Shown here one piece after another: positions 44,347 through 53,929 of a stretch of DNA of 64,000 bases; position 1 is the first letter of the stretch, and each line of letters begins with the position of its first letter. The position numbers were made by a program, and so were the translations under genes. Source of the DNA: Nitrospira sp. KM1 (GTDB taxonomy: Bacteria; Nitrospirota; Nitrospiria; Nitrospirales; Nitrospiraceae). Where the stretch lies: assembly GCF_011405515.1 (NCBI RefSeq), contig NZ_AP022671.1, forward strand, positions 930,001 through 994,000, written 5' to 3'. The notes below the pieces were generated by a model. That model worked only from the letters and a program-made list of their open reading frames with translations, was not told where the DNA came from and did no database searches.

Positions 44347-45765
44347 ATGAAACAAGCTTGCGCTTGGCTGCTCGCCACCATGCTCACAATAGCGTGCGGC
44401 TGCGAGTATGTGCGCCCCACCATGAACGAGCCCCTCCCCAAGTGGAATCCCGAGTACGGGTACCGATTCGCGAACCTTCCTGAGTCCGTAGCCGGCAGTT
44501 CTGACAGTCTGTTCATCGTAGCTTCGTTCTCCGGCGGTGGCGCACGCGCATCCGCCCTATCCTACGGGGTCCTGCGTGAACTGGCCAGAACGCCCATCGT
44601 GTGGGAAGGTTACAGCAAGAAACTGGTGGACGAACTCAACATCATCAATGCGCTCTCCGGCGGTAGCTTTACGGCCGCCTATTATGCGCTCCATCACGAC
44701 CGCATCTTTCATGACTTCGAATATCGCTTTCTTCGGAAGGACTGGGAAAGCGAGTTGCGCGCCCGCATCCTGCGCAATCCCAGCAATTGGTTTCGATTGT
44801 GGTCTCCCTACTTCGGCCGTGCTCATCTTTTTGCCGAGCTGTTGGACGAAGCACTGTTCGAAGGAGCCACCTTCCAAGACCTGCTCTCGAGCGATCAACG
44901 ACCGATCATTTTTATTCATGCCTCCGATATGGCCACCGTATCGAGGTTTGAGTTCAACCAGCGACAATTTGATCTCATTTGCTCCGATCTGAGCCAAATG
45001 CCGCTGTCCGTTGCCACTGCTTCGTCGAGTGCCCTTCCTCTGCTCCTCAGCCCCATTTCCTTGAAGAATTACGCCGGACACTGCGGGTTCGACCCACCAG
45101 CCTATCTGACCGCACTGAGGCACACGTCGTGGGGACGACGACGTGCCACGGAACTCAAGTCATACGCAGACCCCGTAAAGCGCCCCTACATCCACTTATT
45201 GGACGGCGGTCTGGCCGACAACCTGGGAATGCGCAGCGTGTTGGAGCTCTCGGCCCTTCTGGAAAACATCGAGGCTTCGTTCGAATTGCTAGGAGTGAAG
45301 AAAGTTCGAAAACTCGTCTATTTAATGGTCAATGCCGAGACGGATCCGGACGTGAGTCAGTATAAGCTGGACGAGATTCCCAGCTTGACGCGGGTGCTCA
45401 ACTCGTTGGTGGACATTCCGATCAACCGCTATTCCGATGACACGTTCGAGTTGATGGGCCAAGCCGTGACCCAATGGCGAGCCCAATTGCGCGCTCGTGC
45501 GAAAACCGATACGAGCGTTTTCGCTCCGGATGCGGATATTTATTTCATCAATGCGAGCTTGTCCGAGTTGGAAGATCCGGAGGAGATGGCGCGCGTGATG
45601 AGAATTCCCACCAATCTGTCGCTGACTGACAGCCAAATAGACCAGTTGTTGTTGGCGGCATCCAAGCTCATTCGGAACGACAAAGACTTTCAACGGCTGC
45701 TGCGCGATTTGGAAGAAGAAGCGGCAAAAACGCCATTCATCTCGCAATCGTCGAGTGTTCAATAG
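44347..45765 (+). CDS. Patatin-like phospholipase lipoprotein
   Basis: A 472-residue lipoprotein: signal MKQACAWLLATMLTIACGCE with lipobox IACGC. The patatin fold has the oxyanion motif SFSGGGARASALSYG, the nucleophile elbow ALSGGSFTAAYYAL (Ser107, GxSx pattern) and catalytic Asp286 in LLDGGLADNLGMR. Patatin-like enzymes hydrolyse phospholipids; membrane anchoring at the outer membrane or periplasm suggests lipid turnover or a toxin-like role. It is the intact paralog of the degenerate gene at 7303. No partner gene in the immediate operon. Confidence 0.9.
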   Translation: MKQACAWLLATMLTIACGCEYVRPTMNEPLPKWNPEYGYRFANLPESVAGSSDSLFIVASFSGGGARASALSYGVLRELARTPIVWEGYSKKLVDELNIINALSGGSFTAAYYALHHDRIFHDFEYRFLRKDWESELRARILRNPSNWFRLWSPYFGRAHLFAELLDEALFEGATFQDLLSSDQRPIIFIHASDMATVSRFEFNQRQFDLICSDLSQMPLSVATASSSALPLLLSPISLKNYAGHCGFDPPAYLTALRHTSWGRRRATELKSYADPVKRPYIHLLDGGLADNLGMRSVLELSALLENIEASFELLGVKKVRKLVYLMVNAETDPDVSQYKLDEIPSLTRVLNSLVDIPINRYSDDTFELMGQAVTQWRAQLRARAKTDTSVFAPDADIYFINASLSELEDPEEMARVMRIPTNLSLTDSQIDQLLLAASKLIRNDKDFQRLLRDLEEEAAKTPFISQSSSVQ

Positions 45766-45911
45766 AGACACGTTCGGACCCGTTCACCAATAACATGGTG
45801 CGCCATAGAACGATTCGCTTCACGATTAGTGACACCAGTGCCAAGGCACCGAAGGCGGTGTACCTAAGATTAGGTTTGACCCAATGGCCACACGCCCCCC
45901 AGCCTTCCTAT

Positions 45912-46412
45912 TCAACTCTTGATGCCGGCTAGAAAGTCTCGGAATTGAGGATTCTGCAGGACCCCTCCGCCCCTATGAATCAAAACGATCCTTCCCCGCA
46001 CGTCTAATAGGACATAGGTCGGAGTTACATTGATGTTGAAGGATTGCGCCACCCAGCGATCCTCGTCATATGCGCTCGGAAAGATGAAGACGCCGGCTCG
46101 TTCCTTCACAAATCGTTCGACGTTGGTTCTCGTATCGGCAAATCCGATCGAGACAACGCGAAGCTCTGACGGCCTCTCGTGCAGATAAAACTCTCTCATG
46201 AGCGGCAGATCGCGCTGGCACACCTGACACCAGGGCGCCCAGAAGATCAACAGCGTCGACCGTCCTTTCACCGAATCGGTGCTGTACGATTCGCCGCCGA
46301 ACGTTACCACTTCGAACGCCGGCGCCATCTGGCCAACTGCTGCCGCCCACGGCCTGGCAGGGCACAGCACTGCAAGGAGACACAGGGTTAGGGCTGGAAC
46401 GAACCGGCTCAT
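45912..46412 (-). CDS. TlpA/ResA-like thioredoxin-fold protein
   Basis: About 166 residues with a secretion signal (SRFVPALTLCLLAVLCPARP ending near PWAAA) and a thioredoxin-like active site WAPWCQVCQRDLPL, plus the cis-Pro region NVTPTYVLLDVRGR. TlpA and ResA proteins reduce disulfides in the periplasm for cytochrome c maturation or similar. The ATG at 46412 sits 9 bases behind GGGAGG, better than the ATG six bases upstream. It lies 16 bases after the DsrE gene and belongs to the same transcript. Confidence 0.85.
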   Translation of the reverse strand: MSRFVPALTLCLLAVLCPARPWAAAVGQMAPAFEVVTFGGESYSTDSVKGRSTLLIFWAPWCQVCQRDLPLMREFYLHERPSELRVVSIGFADTRTNVERFVKERAGVFIFPSAYDEDRWVAQSFNINVTPTYVLLDVRGRIVLIHRGGGVLQNPQFRDFLAGIKS

Positions 46413-46428
46413 CAGCATCCACCTCCCT

Positions 46429-46899
46429 TCATGGCTTGATGTAGAGGTAGCCTTCCTTCTGTAGGTCCGCGATGCGCTTGACCGCCACAGGATGCAGTGT
46501 GGCGACAAACCCTTTCGCCAGATTATCGATCGTTTTGCCAAACGCCTTCATCGATACCTGGCACATCTCCGCTTTCGCGCCCTTTTCAATGATCTGATCA
46601 AACCGCTTCGTCATCTCCGAGTCCATCCTGTCCTTCTCAAACAACTCCAGAGCAGGGCCGTGGACGACCAGTTCGACATCGATCTTGTCGGGACCACCTT
46701 CGGCATCGATGTGTTTATTGATCAACGCCAACGCATATTTGGCTACTTCAGGATCTTTTCCGTCGACGTGGTACAGCACCTTGACCTTTCCTTGTCCGTC
46801 AGCGGCCAGCGCTTGACTGCCGAACGGCAGGATGGCCATCGCTCCTGCAAGCGAGAGCCGGAAGAACACCAACCGGATGTAACTCATCGTCCGTAACAT
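46429..46899 (-). CDS. Secreted DsrE/DsrF-like family protein
   Basis: A 156-residue protein with signal peptide ending around FGSQALA. The mature part has the DsrE-like fold: KVKVLYHVDGKDPEVAKYAL, KIDVELVVHGPALELF, and the conserved Cys in KGAKAEMCQVSMKAFGKTID. DsrE-family proteins carry persulfide sulfur; the periplasmic variants are linked to sulfur or cytochrome maturation. AGGAGG precedes the ATG. Together with the following TlpA-like gene it suggests a periplasmic thiol/persulfide handling unit. Confidence 0.85.
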   Translation of the reverse strand: MLRTMSYIRLVFFRLSLAGAMAILPFGSQALAADGQGKVKVLYHVDGKDPEVAKYALALINKHIDAEGGPDKIDVELVVHGPALELFEKDRMDSEMTKRFDQIIEKGAKAEMCQVSMKAFGKTIDNLAKGFVATLHPVAVKRIADLQKEGYLYIKP

Positions 46900-47037
46900 G
46901 ACAGCCTCCTTGGTGAGATGAGCGTGGTCGTCATCGGAGTCAGGAGGTCATCATATGGCAGGGATAGGACTGCCGGTAGGGTGAGGTGCTCCGAAGAGCC
47001 GACAATTGTTCCCCTACTCGGCCGGGGGAAGACGCCC

Positions 47038-47700
47038 CTACCGTTTGGTCTGTTGCTTCGAGAAATAGACGGCGGCCTGAGTGCGGCGGGATACCTGCAG
47101 TTTCTCGAAAATATTTTCGAGATAGTGACCGACGGTTTTATCGCTCAGCTTCAATAGGGCGGCGATCTCCTTGTTCGTCTTGCCGTCCGCAACCAATGCC
47201 AGCACCCGTTCCTCCTGGGGCGACAATGGATCGCGCTCTTCGCGCGATCGGGTGGTGGACAGGGATTGCACCTTGCTGAGCACCCTCCTCGTTACGGCAG
47301 GATCGAGAACGGACCGTCCTGAGGCAACCGTTTTGACCGCATCGATCAGTTGTCGACTGCTCACTTCTTTGAGGAGGAACCCATCCGCCCCGGCCAATAT
47401 GGTCGCAAGCACGGCATCGTCGTCTGCAAAAGAGGTTAAGAAGAGCACCCTCGTGTCGGAATGGGCAGCACGAATGGTTCTGCAAGCATCTACTCCACTT
47501 CCGTCCGGCAGCCTGACATCCATCAAGACCACCGCCGGCTTCAGTCTTTCTGCCTCGGCGACGGCGGCAGCCATCGTACCGGCCTCACCCACGACATGAA
47601 ATTCCCCGGCTTCGGTGAACAATGTCCGCAGGCCGATGCGAAGGACTTCATGATCGTCCACCAATAAGATGCGAATGGGCTTTGCCTCAGATCGTGGCAT
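47038..47700 (-). CDS. NarL/FixJ-family response regulator
   Basis: A 220-residue regulator: receiver with RILLVDDHEVLRIGLRTLF, phospho-acceptor Asp in VVLMDVRLPDGSG and Lys in GFLLKEVSSRQL, then a LuxR-type HTH (LSPQEERVLALVADGKTNKE, LKLSDKTVGHYLENIFEKLQ). Starts 14 bases inside the end of the kinase gene, so the two are coupled. The target is unknown; the DsrE-TlpA pair lies just downstream on the same strand, 138 bases on. Confidence 0.93.
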   Translation of the reverse strand: MPRSEAKPIRILLVDDHEVLRIGLRTLFTEAGEFHVVGEAGTMAAAVAEAERLKPAVVLMDVRLPDGSGVDACRTIRAAHSDTRVLFLTSFADDDAVLATILAGADGFLLKEVSSRQLIDAVKTVASGRSVLDPAVTRRVLSKVQSLSTTRSREERDPLSPQEERVLALVADGKTNKEIAALLKLSDKTVGHYLENIFEKLQVSRRTQAAVYFSKQQTKR

Positions 47701-49114
47701 GGGCTGGCACCGAAGGAAGGTCCAATACGATTCGCGTGCCCCGGCCTGGATTGGAGACGATCTCTAAGCGGCCACCCAGGGCGCCGGCGCGCCTTGCGAT
47801 ATTGTTGAGGCCATGCCCCCCTCGTCTCATCGTAGCCGTATCGAATCCGACTCCGTCGTCCTGGACGGTGAGTCGCACATGTCCATTGTGCACCTGGAGC
47901 GAGAGCGTGCTGCCATGAGCTGCGGCATGGCGTAGACTATTGGTTACGGCTTCTCGAATGATAGGTAACAGATGCGTCGATTGTTGATCGGTTACCAGAT
48001 GTGCAGCATCAGCATCTACCTCAACTGTCAGATTCAACCGACCTGAGATGGTCAAGTCTTCAACCAGCGAGGCCAGAGTGACTTCGAATGTTCGTCGGGT
48101 TGGAACCGGAGTTTCCAGACCGAGAATGTGGCCTCGCAGATCCCGGATGACCGTTTTCAAACTCGTCACTGCTGCTTCAAGCTGCATGGCCACTTCATGG
48201 TGAGTCATCGATATGAGGCGCTGGCACCGTTCGAGATTGAGTCCAATGGCAAAAAGAGACTGAATGGTGCTGTCGTGCAGATCCTGAGATATGCGTGTAC
48301 GATCGTTCAGTGCCAGGCGCAATCGATCCTCGCTCCTGGTCAATGTATCTTTGGCGGTGACGACTTGAGCAAAAGATGCTCGCAAATCGGAGGTGACCTG
48401 AAAGTAAATGCGCCCGATGTACCCCAAGGCCAACAGGAAGGCCGTCAGACGCAACGTATGCCAGAACCACCAGCGAGAATCCCATGGCATTGAATACATG
48501 AACTCGAGTTCAGCTAAGGCGAAGAGGCAACCCACACTCGCGAACAATGCGTCTTCCGCACGGCCTATGCGGTGGTAGTCAAAGAGAAAGCGCACCGCGC
48601 CGGCCATGAAGAAAATACAGGCCAAACTTTGGGGTGCAACGGCGGTCGGGGTGAATTCCCCGTTTCTGACCATCACAGGTATGTGCCGGGGAAAGCTCAG
48701 AAACCACAATCCAGCGAAGAATGCGCCGAGCGCGATGATCAAGGGAAGTTTGCGTCCGTTCGTGCCGCTGGTGAGATCCGCTCTCCAGACCAAGAGAAAT
48801 CCGACACCACCGGTCAGACTGGCAAGGTTACGAAAGAAGACAAACCCATCGCCCGGTCGCGAGATAGCGTGAAACTCCTCGAGCACGCCCATACCGAGAA
48901 ATCCCGATGCAAGCGCCCAGTATTTGTCCTCTGCACATTCACCCTGCCTGTACAGCAAGACCACCGCCATCGCGATGGCCGAGAGTCCTCCGAGGGCCTC
49001 TATCGCGGAGTGGAGCGGTTCATGATACCAGCGCCAATCAGGCCATCCGGCGTGCAGCGCCGTGCCGGTAAATACTGCACCGGCGCAGGCTACGGTCACG
49101 ATCACGTACAACAT
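47687..49114 (-). CDS. Membrane sensor histidine kinase (HisKA_3, NarX/DegS type)
   Basis: About 475 residues with a multi-pass N-terminal sensor (helices around LYVIVTVACAGAVFTGTALH, GGLSAIAMAVVLLYR, LPLIIALGAFFAGLWFLS and LTAFLLALGYIGRIYF), then HisKA_3 with RISQDLHDSTIQSLFAIGLN (phospho-His in DLHDS) and an HATPase with REAVTNSLRHAAAHG and VQDDGVGFD, GGHGLNNIARRAGALGG. The layout resembles MASE-type sensors paired with NarL regulators. The ATG at 49114 was chosen; the frame opens at 49162. The input signal is unknown. Confidence 0.92.
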   Translation of the reverse strand: MLYVIVTVACAGAVFTGTALHAGWPDWRWYHEPLHSAIEALGGLSAIAMAVVLLYRQGECAEDKYWALASGFLGMGVLEEFHAISRPGDGFVFFRNLASLTGGVGFLLVWRADLTSGTNGRKLPLIIALGAFFAGLWFLSFPRHIPVMVRNGEFTPTAVAPQSLACIFFMAGAVRFLFDYHRIGRAEDALFASVGCLFALAELEFMYSMPWDSRWWFWHTLRLTAFLLALGYIGRIYFQVTSDLRASFAQVVTAKDTLTRSEDRLRLALNDRTRISQDLHDSTIQSLFAIGLNLERCQRLISMTHHEVAMQLEAAVTSLKTVIRDLRGHILGLETPVPTRRTFEVTLASLVEDLTISGRLNLTVEVDADAAHLVTDQQSTHLLPIIREAVTNSLRHAAAHGSTLSLQVHNGHVRLTVQDDGVGFDTATMRRGGHGLNNIARRAGALGGRLEIVSNPGRGTRIVLDLPSVPAHATI

Positions 49115-49367
49115 CAGCGTCGATCCTGATTTGCAGCTCCGCAACGATCTGGTCCTGTACATTCAGGACATAAGTGCCGCTAAAGATCAAGGTGCGGGAA
49201 GGCGGCGTACGCAAGAGGCCATGAAGCTGGTCGGTAATTCTCAGCCGCATGAGACCGGATCGCTGAGTGGTAGTAGGATTAAGACCAGTGGAGGAAACAT
49301 GACGGCCAGTTAGGCAAGGGCTAGCCAGCCGTCACGGCATGTGACACGTCAATGAACGTACCTATTA

Positions 49368-49628
49368 TTAACCGAAACTCTTTGACCTGTTTGCAGCTGC
49401 TGCACGGATCAAAGCCAAACCGTCCTGCAGTCCCATCATGTATCGTGCGTAGACGGCTGAAGTCGATGTCTTGTACTTATTCGTATGGTCCTTGTTGAGA
49501 AGAGCATCCCTCAAGCCTTCTTCTTCAGCATCCCATCTTTCCAACTCCGGACTGGCTTGGGATTGCATTTTTTGCTGACGACACCATGCAATGCGAGATT
49601 CAATGGATTCCACAGCATATGCTGTCAT
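49368..49628 (-). CDS. Small hypothetical helical protein
   Basis: An 86-residue protein: MTAYAVESIESRIAWCRQQK, then PELERWDAEEEGLRDALLNK and TSAVYARYMMGLQDGLALIR. Predicted mostly helical, no signal peptide. GAGGGACTC-like purine run precedes the ATG. No family recognised. Confidence 0.5.
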   Translation of the reverse strand: MTAYAVESIESRIAWCRQQKMQSQASPELERWDAEEEGLRDALLNKDHTNKYKTSTSAVYARYMMGLQDGLALIRAAAANRSKSFG

Positions 49629-49923
49629 GAGTCCCTCCCTCTACAATTGCATCCATTGCAGTTGTGAACGACTCTCAAGCATCATTGGCAATTGTCATTG
49701 GCAAACGAGATACCAGATTGTTTATTTGGGTAGCTTTCACGAAGATGACTGAGAAGGTTTCGAGTATCCTTTATTTTCCCATAACTTGCGATTCCCATTC
49801 ATTGATCGATGGCGCTGTAAAAATACTATCTAGGGGAATGTTCCAGGGACTGCTTGTCCGTTCTTGGACAAACTGTCTTATTCTGCTTACGCTTTGTCAT
49901 AGTCTGAACTACAGGAGGTCGTC

Positions 49924-50394
49924 ATGAACTTTATTCAGCGGACCATTGAGTTAGCCAGGGAGAATGTTGAGTCGGGAGGACGTCCGTTTTCCTGTCTCAT
50001 CGTGAAAGACACAACCGTCCTCGCGGAAGGCGTCAACCTCGTCGCACAGACACGCGATCCGACGGCCCATGCCGAGATCTGTGCGATCCGCAAAGCAACA
50101 GCCACGCTCCACACGGAGCACCTCATCGGGACAGAATTTTACCTTCTCGCTCATCCCTGTCCCATGTGCTTGGCGGCTATGTATTATTGCAGTCCTGACC
50201 GCGTTGTATTTATTACCAAACGGGAAGACTATTCCGGCTACTATCAGGATGACCGGAAGTATATTTCCTTCTCGAGCTTCTACGGCGAGTTTGCCAAACC
50301 ATGGAACGAACGCCGCCTTCCGATGACGCATCAGTCTGATCCGGACGGGATTTCCGTGTATCGGCGATGGCAGGAACTGAACGGCAAGAACTAG
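49924..50394 (+). CDS. Nucleoside/guanine deaminase of the CDA fold
   Basis: A 156-residue zinc deaminase: FIQRTIELARENVESGGRPF, the catalytic zinc motif TAHAEICAIRKA (HAE) and the Cys pair HPCPMCLAAMYY. The C-terminal WNERRLPMTHQSDPDG region fits the guanine deaminase/GuaD-like group of the cytidine deaminase fold rather than TadA, which would carry other residues around the tRNA-binding face. It would deaminate a purine base. AGGAGGTC precedes the ATG perfectly. Confidence 0.85.
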   Translation: MNFIQRTIELARENVESGGRPFSCLIVKDTTVLAEGVNLVAQTRDPTAHAEICAIRKATATLHTEHLIGTEFYLLAHPCPMCLAAMYYCSPDRVVFITKREDYSGYYQDDRKYISFSSFYGEFAKPWNERRLPMTHQSDPDGISVYRRWQELNGKN

Positions 50395-50408
50395 CAGGCT
50401 GTTGGCAG
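50391..50408 (+). repeat. Copy of short repeated motif CTAGCAGGCTG
   Basis: Reverse complement of the motif at 20236-20254; overlaps the stop codon of the deaminase gene and extends into the intergenic region. Confidence 0.35.
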
Positions 50409-50687
50409 CTGTGTCTCAGACACGACGCCATCAGAGATTATCCCATGGTTTGTCAACTCACTGCTAACTACCGCACCCACGCACTTCATTATCAGTACTG
50501 CAACGGCAGCGCACGCGTGGATCTCCAGCCCCATTTGCGATACACTCCACCCCCTAATCTTGATCATCCTGACAATTGACCATCGAGAAGCTTCTGTGAA
50601 CCAACCGCTCACGTGCAAACTTGGGCTGATAGCTGAACGCGCCGCCGAACTCGATTCTGCAACCAGTGTGGATTTCGGCAAGGAGCG

Positions 50688-51155
50688 ATGTTGAAGTCTT
50701 TCCCCATAGCTCTTCTGCTTGGAGCAGCTGTGCTTTGCCTAACCGAGGCAAGCGGCTGTGACGGCAACCGCGCCACAGGACCATATTTCCAGGATCTCAT
50801 TCATCCGACTCCCACAGATACGATTGTCTATTTCTATCGCGATGCCAGACCGGACGCTCCGAAAGCCTCCGACTGGATTTATGCATTCGACCAGATGATC
50901 CGCATCGATCCTGGCGGATATACGTTCCAGAGCATTCCCCCAGGCCGCTATCTGATGTCCCTCAAATCAAAAGAGCATGCCGATAACCTGTGGTTTGATT
51001 TTGCAAGAGGGCAGACGACGTTTTTGAAATGGGATTATGCACGGACCGCCGCAGGAGGCTACGAGTCCAAGCTTGTGAGGGTTGAGCCCCAGCAGGCCCT
51101 GCAAGAACTGACCGCCTGCCGTCTTATGCAATTAGACCCAGGGGGCAGGCCGTAA
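50688..51155 (+). CDS. DUF2846-like lipoprotein
   Basis: A 155-residue protein with signal MLKSFPIALLLGAAVLCLTE and lipobox ASGC. The body matches DUF2846: DTIVYFYRDARPDAPK, RIDPGGYTFQSIPPGRYLMS and DFARGQTTFLKWDY. Such domains are found on outer-membrane lipoproteins of unknown role. AAGGAGCG precedes the ATG. It lies just upstream of an MHS-family transporter gene. Confidence 0.75.
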   Translation: MLKSFPIALLLGAAVLCLTEASGCDGNRATGPYFQDLIHPTPTDTIVYFYRDARPDAPKASDWIYAFDQMIRIDPGGYTFQSIPPGRYLMSLKSKEHADNLWFDFARGQTTFLKWDYARTAAGGYESKLVRVEPQQALQELTACRLMQLDPGGRP

Positions 51156-51186
51156 ATCCCAGTTCTGCAGGCTCGCGAACAGGAAG

Positions 51187-52494
51187 ATGCCAACGCTATA
51201 CAAAACGTTGGTCGCGGGAATGATCGGCAACGTGATGGAGTGGTATGACTTCGCGTTATTCGGTTATTTCGCGCCAGTGATTGCACGCCTGTTCTTTCCT
51301 TCGGACAATCATCTCGTGTCGCTCATCAACACCTTCGGTGTGTTCGCCGCCGGATTTCTCATGCGTCCCGTAGGAGCCGCGATCTTCGGCCACATCGGCG
51401 ACACTGCCGGCCGAAAGCGGTCGCTCACCCTCTCCGTCATGCTGATGGCTATTCCCACCTTTCTGATGGGACTTCTTCCGACCTATGCCCAGATCGGCGT
51501 CCTCGCTCCGATTGCTCTCACCCTGTTACGCATGCTCCAGGGCATTTCCGTTGGTGGGGAATACACCGGCTCGATGACGCTTTTGATCGAATCGGCTTCT
51601 CCCGCACGACGGGGCTTTATAGGAAGCTGGGTACCATTCAGCACCTGTATCGGCATCCTGCTGGGATCGGGAATCGGCGCATTGTTAACGGCCGATATGG
51701 CTCCAGAGGCACTCTATTCTTGGGGCTGGAGACTTCCGTTTCTGCTGGGGATCGTCGTGGGCGTCTGCGGTCTATACTTGAGACGCGGACTCTCAGAATC
51801 AAAAGACTTCCAAGGTATCCAAGAGGCCGGAGAGGTGGCGGCCTCTCCCGTCCAGGAAGTCATGGCAGACCATCGTTCAGAAATCATCACCGCCATCTGC
51901 CTGAACTGGCTCAACGGGGCGGCCTTCTATACAGTTTTTGTCTATCTCATTACCTATCTCGCCAGCATACTGAAATTTCCGTTGGGGTCGGCTTTGATTA
52001 TTAATACCATCAGCATGGCGTTTCTCGCTGTTCTCCTGCCGGTCGTTGGAGCGTTGTCAGACAGAGTGGGGCGAAAACCGATCATGGTCGTGGGCGCCGC
52101 GAGTATGGTATTGTTCGCCTACCCGCTCTTTCAGCTCTTGTCTCATCACACATTCGAATATGTCCTGTTCGGTCAACTGGCTTTCGCGTTCTTGATCGCG
52201 GTGTACTTCGGGCCTCTCCCGGCCACGGTAGTTGATCTGTTTCCTCCACGACGTCGGTGCAGCGGCCTTTCGATCAGCTATAACTTCGCACTCGCGGTAT
52301 TTGGAGGGACGGCACCGCTCATCGCCACGTTTCTGATCAAGGAAACAGGCAATCCGCTTTCTCCGAGCTTCTACCTCATCATCAGTGCCTTGGTGTCGTT
52401 GCTGTTCGCGTGGCGCATTCCAGCAATGGCCGACGTTGCGCCGTTCACTTCCACGACCTCTCAATCGCGCTCCACTGTGGATCGCACGTACTGA
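51187..52494 (+). CDS. MFS transporter, metabolite:H+ symporter (MHS/ProP-like) family
   Basis: A 435-residue transporter with twelve predicted membrane helices and family motifs: LVAGMIGNVMEWYDFALFGY near the N-terminus, RPVGAAIFGHIGDTAGRKRS (the G-x-x-x-D-x-x-G-R-K/R MFS loop) and LQGISVGGEYTGSMTLLIES. The family carries organic osmolytes, citrate, shikimate or alpha-ketoglutarate with protons. Substrate cannot be told. It follows the lipoprotein gene by 31 bases. Confidence 0.92.
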   Translation: MPTLYKTLVAGMIGNVMEWYDFALFGYFAPVIARLFFPSDNHLVSLINTFGVFAAGFLMRPVGAAIFGHIGDTAGRKRSLTLSVMLMAIPTFLMGLLPTYAQIGVLAPIALTLLRMLQGISVGGEYTGSMTLLIESASPARRGFIGSWVPFSTCIGILLGSGIGALLTADMAPEALYSWGWRLPFLLGIVVGVCGLYLRRGLSESKDFQGIQEAGEVAASPVQEVMADHRSEIITAICLNWLNGAAFYTVFVYLITYLASILKFPLGSALIINTISMAFLAVLLPVVGALSDRVGRKPIMVVGAASMVLFAYPLFQLLSHHTFEYVLFGQLAFAFLIAVYFGPLPATVVDLFPPRRRCSGLSISYNFALAVFGGTAPLIATFLIKETGNPLSPSFYLIISALVSLLFAWRIPAMADVAPFTSTTSQSRSTVDRTY

Positions 52495-52634
52495 TATATG
52501 ATTCTTCGACAGCTTGGCTGAGTGGGAATTCCATGAAGAAGCCTGAGTCGCTTTATCGTGTCCTTGCTCCCCGGATCCGGTTATTATGCCACCACCGACA
52601 CAGTCACCCTTGTACTTCTGATTGGAAGGAACCA

Positions 52635-53105
52635 ATGAAAGGTCTTCGCATACTCCTAGCTTTCAGCTTGTTGGCACCGCTCTGCGGATGCCTGCCACTC
52701 TATGTGACAAAACAACCGAGCATCACCTTCCTTGTTTTGGATCCGGAGAGTCTTCCCGTGGAACAGGCCGCGATCCACTTCCTTCAATATGACCCAATGA
52801 ATCATTCGACGCCTATTCAAGAACTCAAAGTGGCCACGGACCCTGGCGGGCGCGTGACGATCCCCAAAGACTCCGAGTGGCAGTACTTGAAGTTCACCTC
52901 TGACAGCACCGCGAGAAATTACGATTGGAGCTGGTGTGTCGAAAAAGCCGGGTTTTCCGCCGAAATCAAGAACGGACTTCGTAAGTCCGGAGTGGCGGAC
53001 AGGGAGGTCATCCGCCTCAGACCGACGAAGAATGCCGAGCGCTGCGTAAGATCGAACCAGCACCACGGAATCTTCGAAGTCGGGGTGCCTGCGCGTGGCA
53101 AGTGA
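52635..53105 (+). CDS. Hypothetical lipoprotein
   Basis: A 156-residue protein starting MKGLRILLAFSLLAPLCGCL, lipobox LCGC, with a beta-rich body (ITFLVLDPESLPVEQAAIHF; KVATDPGGRVTIPKD; WQYLKFTSDSTARNYDW). The ATG at 52635 was chosen because the signal starts there, and GGAAGGA precedes it. The pattern resembles a transthyretin-like or carboxypeptidase-regulatory fold but no family is certain. Confidence 0.65.
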   Translation: MKGLRILLAFSLLAPLCGCLPLYVTKQPSITFLVLDPESLPVEQAAIHFLQYDPMNHSTPIQELKVATDPGGRVTIPKDSEWQYLKFTSDSTARNYDWSWCVEKAGFSAEIKNGLRKSGVADREVIRLRPTKNAERCVRSNQHHGIFEVGVPARGK

Positions 53106-53235
53106 AGAGAGTCCACCGTGGCGGGCTACATGCTCATACAGCTTGCCAAACCCTTGATCGCGAGCTTGCTCGGCCAGAATCATTCCAACAGGTGTTCTCT
53201 TTTTCCGCACCGTTCCATGCAGATATTCATATAGA

Positions 53236-53742
53236 ATGCCGCACATGAGGTCGTGGAAGCGCAACCTTTTGATCTTGATCGTACTGCTCTCTTGTATTGG
53301 ATGCGACCAGGTCACGAAAGATCTGGCCCATCATCATCTCGCCGCCGAATCACGAGTTTCCTGGTTTCAGGATACCTTCCGGCTGGAATATGTGGAGAAC
53401 TCCGGTGCTTTTTTGAGCCTCGGAACCGGCCTTCCGGAGGAGTTGCGCATTGTATTATTCCAGGTGGCAGTCGGAATCGGAATGCTTACGCTGCTCATCT
53501 TCTTGATGCGTTCGTCAAACCACCCGGCAGGGTTTATTGTCGCCTGGACTTTGATTATGGCCGGAGGGGTAAGCAATCTGCTGGACCGTGTGCTTCATCA
53601 TGGGAAGGTCATCGACTTTATGAACGTGGGCATCGGTCCGTTCCGCACCGGGATATTTAATTTTGCCGATATCTTCATCACGATCGGACTCTGTATATTC
53701 CTCCTGCTCTCGCTCAGAACAGTCGATCGGCCGGCCGTTTAA
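53236..53742 (+). CDS. lspA: Lipoprotein signal peptidase
   Basis: A 168-residue membrane aspartic peptidase with four membrane helices and the two conserved motifs: LEYVENSGAFLSLG and MAGGVSNLLDRVLHHGKVID, followed by NFADIFITIGLCIFLLL. The two catalytic Asp are in NLLDRV and NFADI. It removes signal peptides from lipoproteins after lipid attachment. The window encodes many lipoproteins that need it. Start at 53236 or 53245; both are ATG. Confidence 0.94.
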   Translation: MPHMRSWKRNLLILIVLLSCIGCDQVTKDLAHHHLAAESRVSWFQDTFRLEYVENSGAFLSLGTGLPEELRIVLFQVAVGIGMLTLLIFLMRSSNHPAGFIVAWTLIMAGGVSNLLDRVLHHGKVIDFMNVGIGPFRTGIFNFADIFITIGLCIFLLLSLRTVDRPAV

Positions 53743-53929
53743 GAGACCCGGGACATCTCCCGCATTTTGTGTTGTAAGAAAACGCGATCTCCTGCGACCT
53801 ATCCTTTCTCTCCCGGTAGGTAACCGGCACATCCCTGCAACATTTGGCCGAAGCTGTAAGGTTCCGTCACATGGTGCGACTCATGCACGGGCATGCGCTC
53901 AATCAATTCACAATAGGAGGAGGTCCGCG

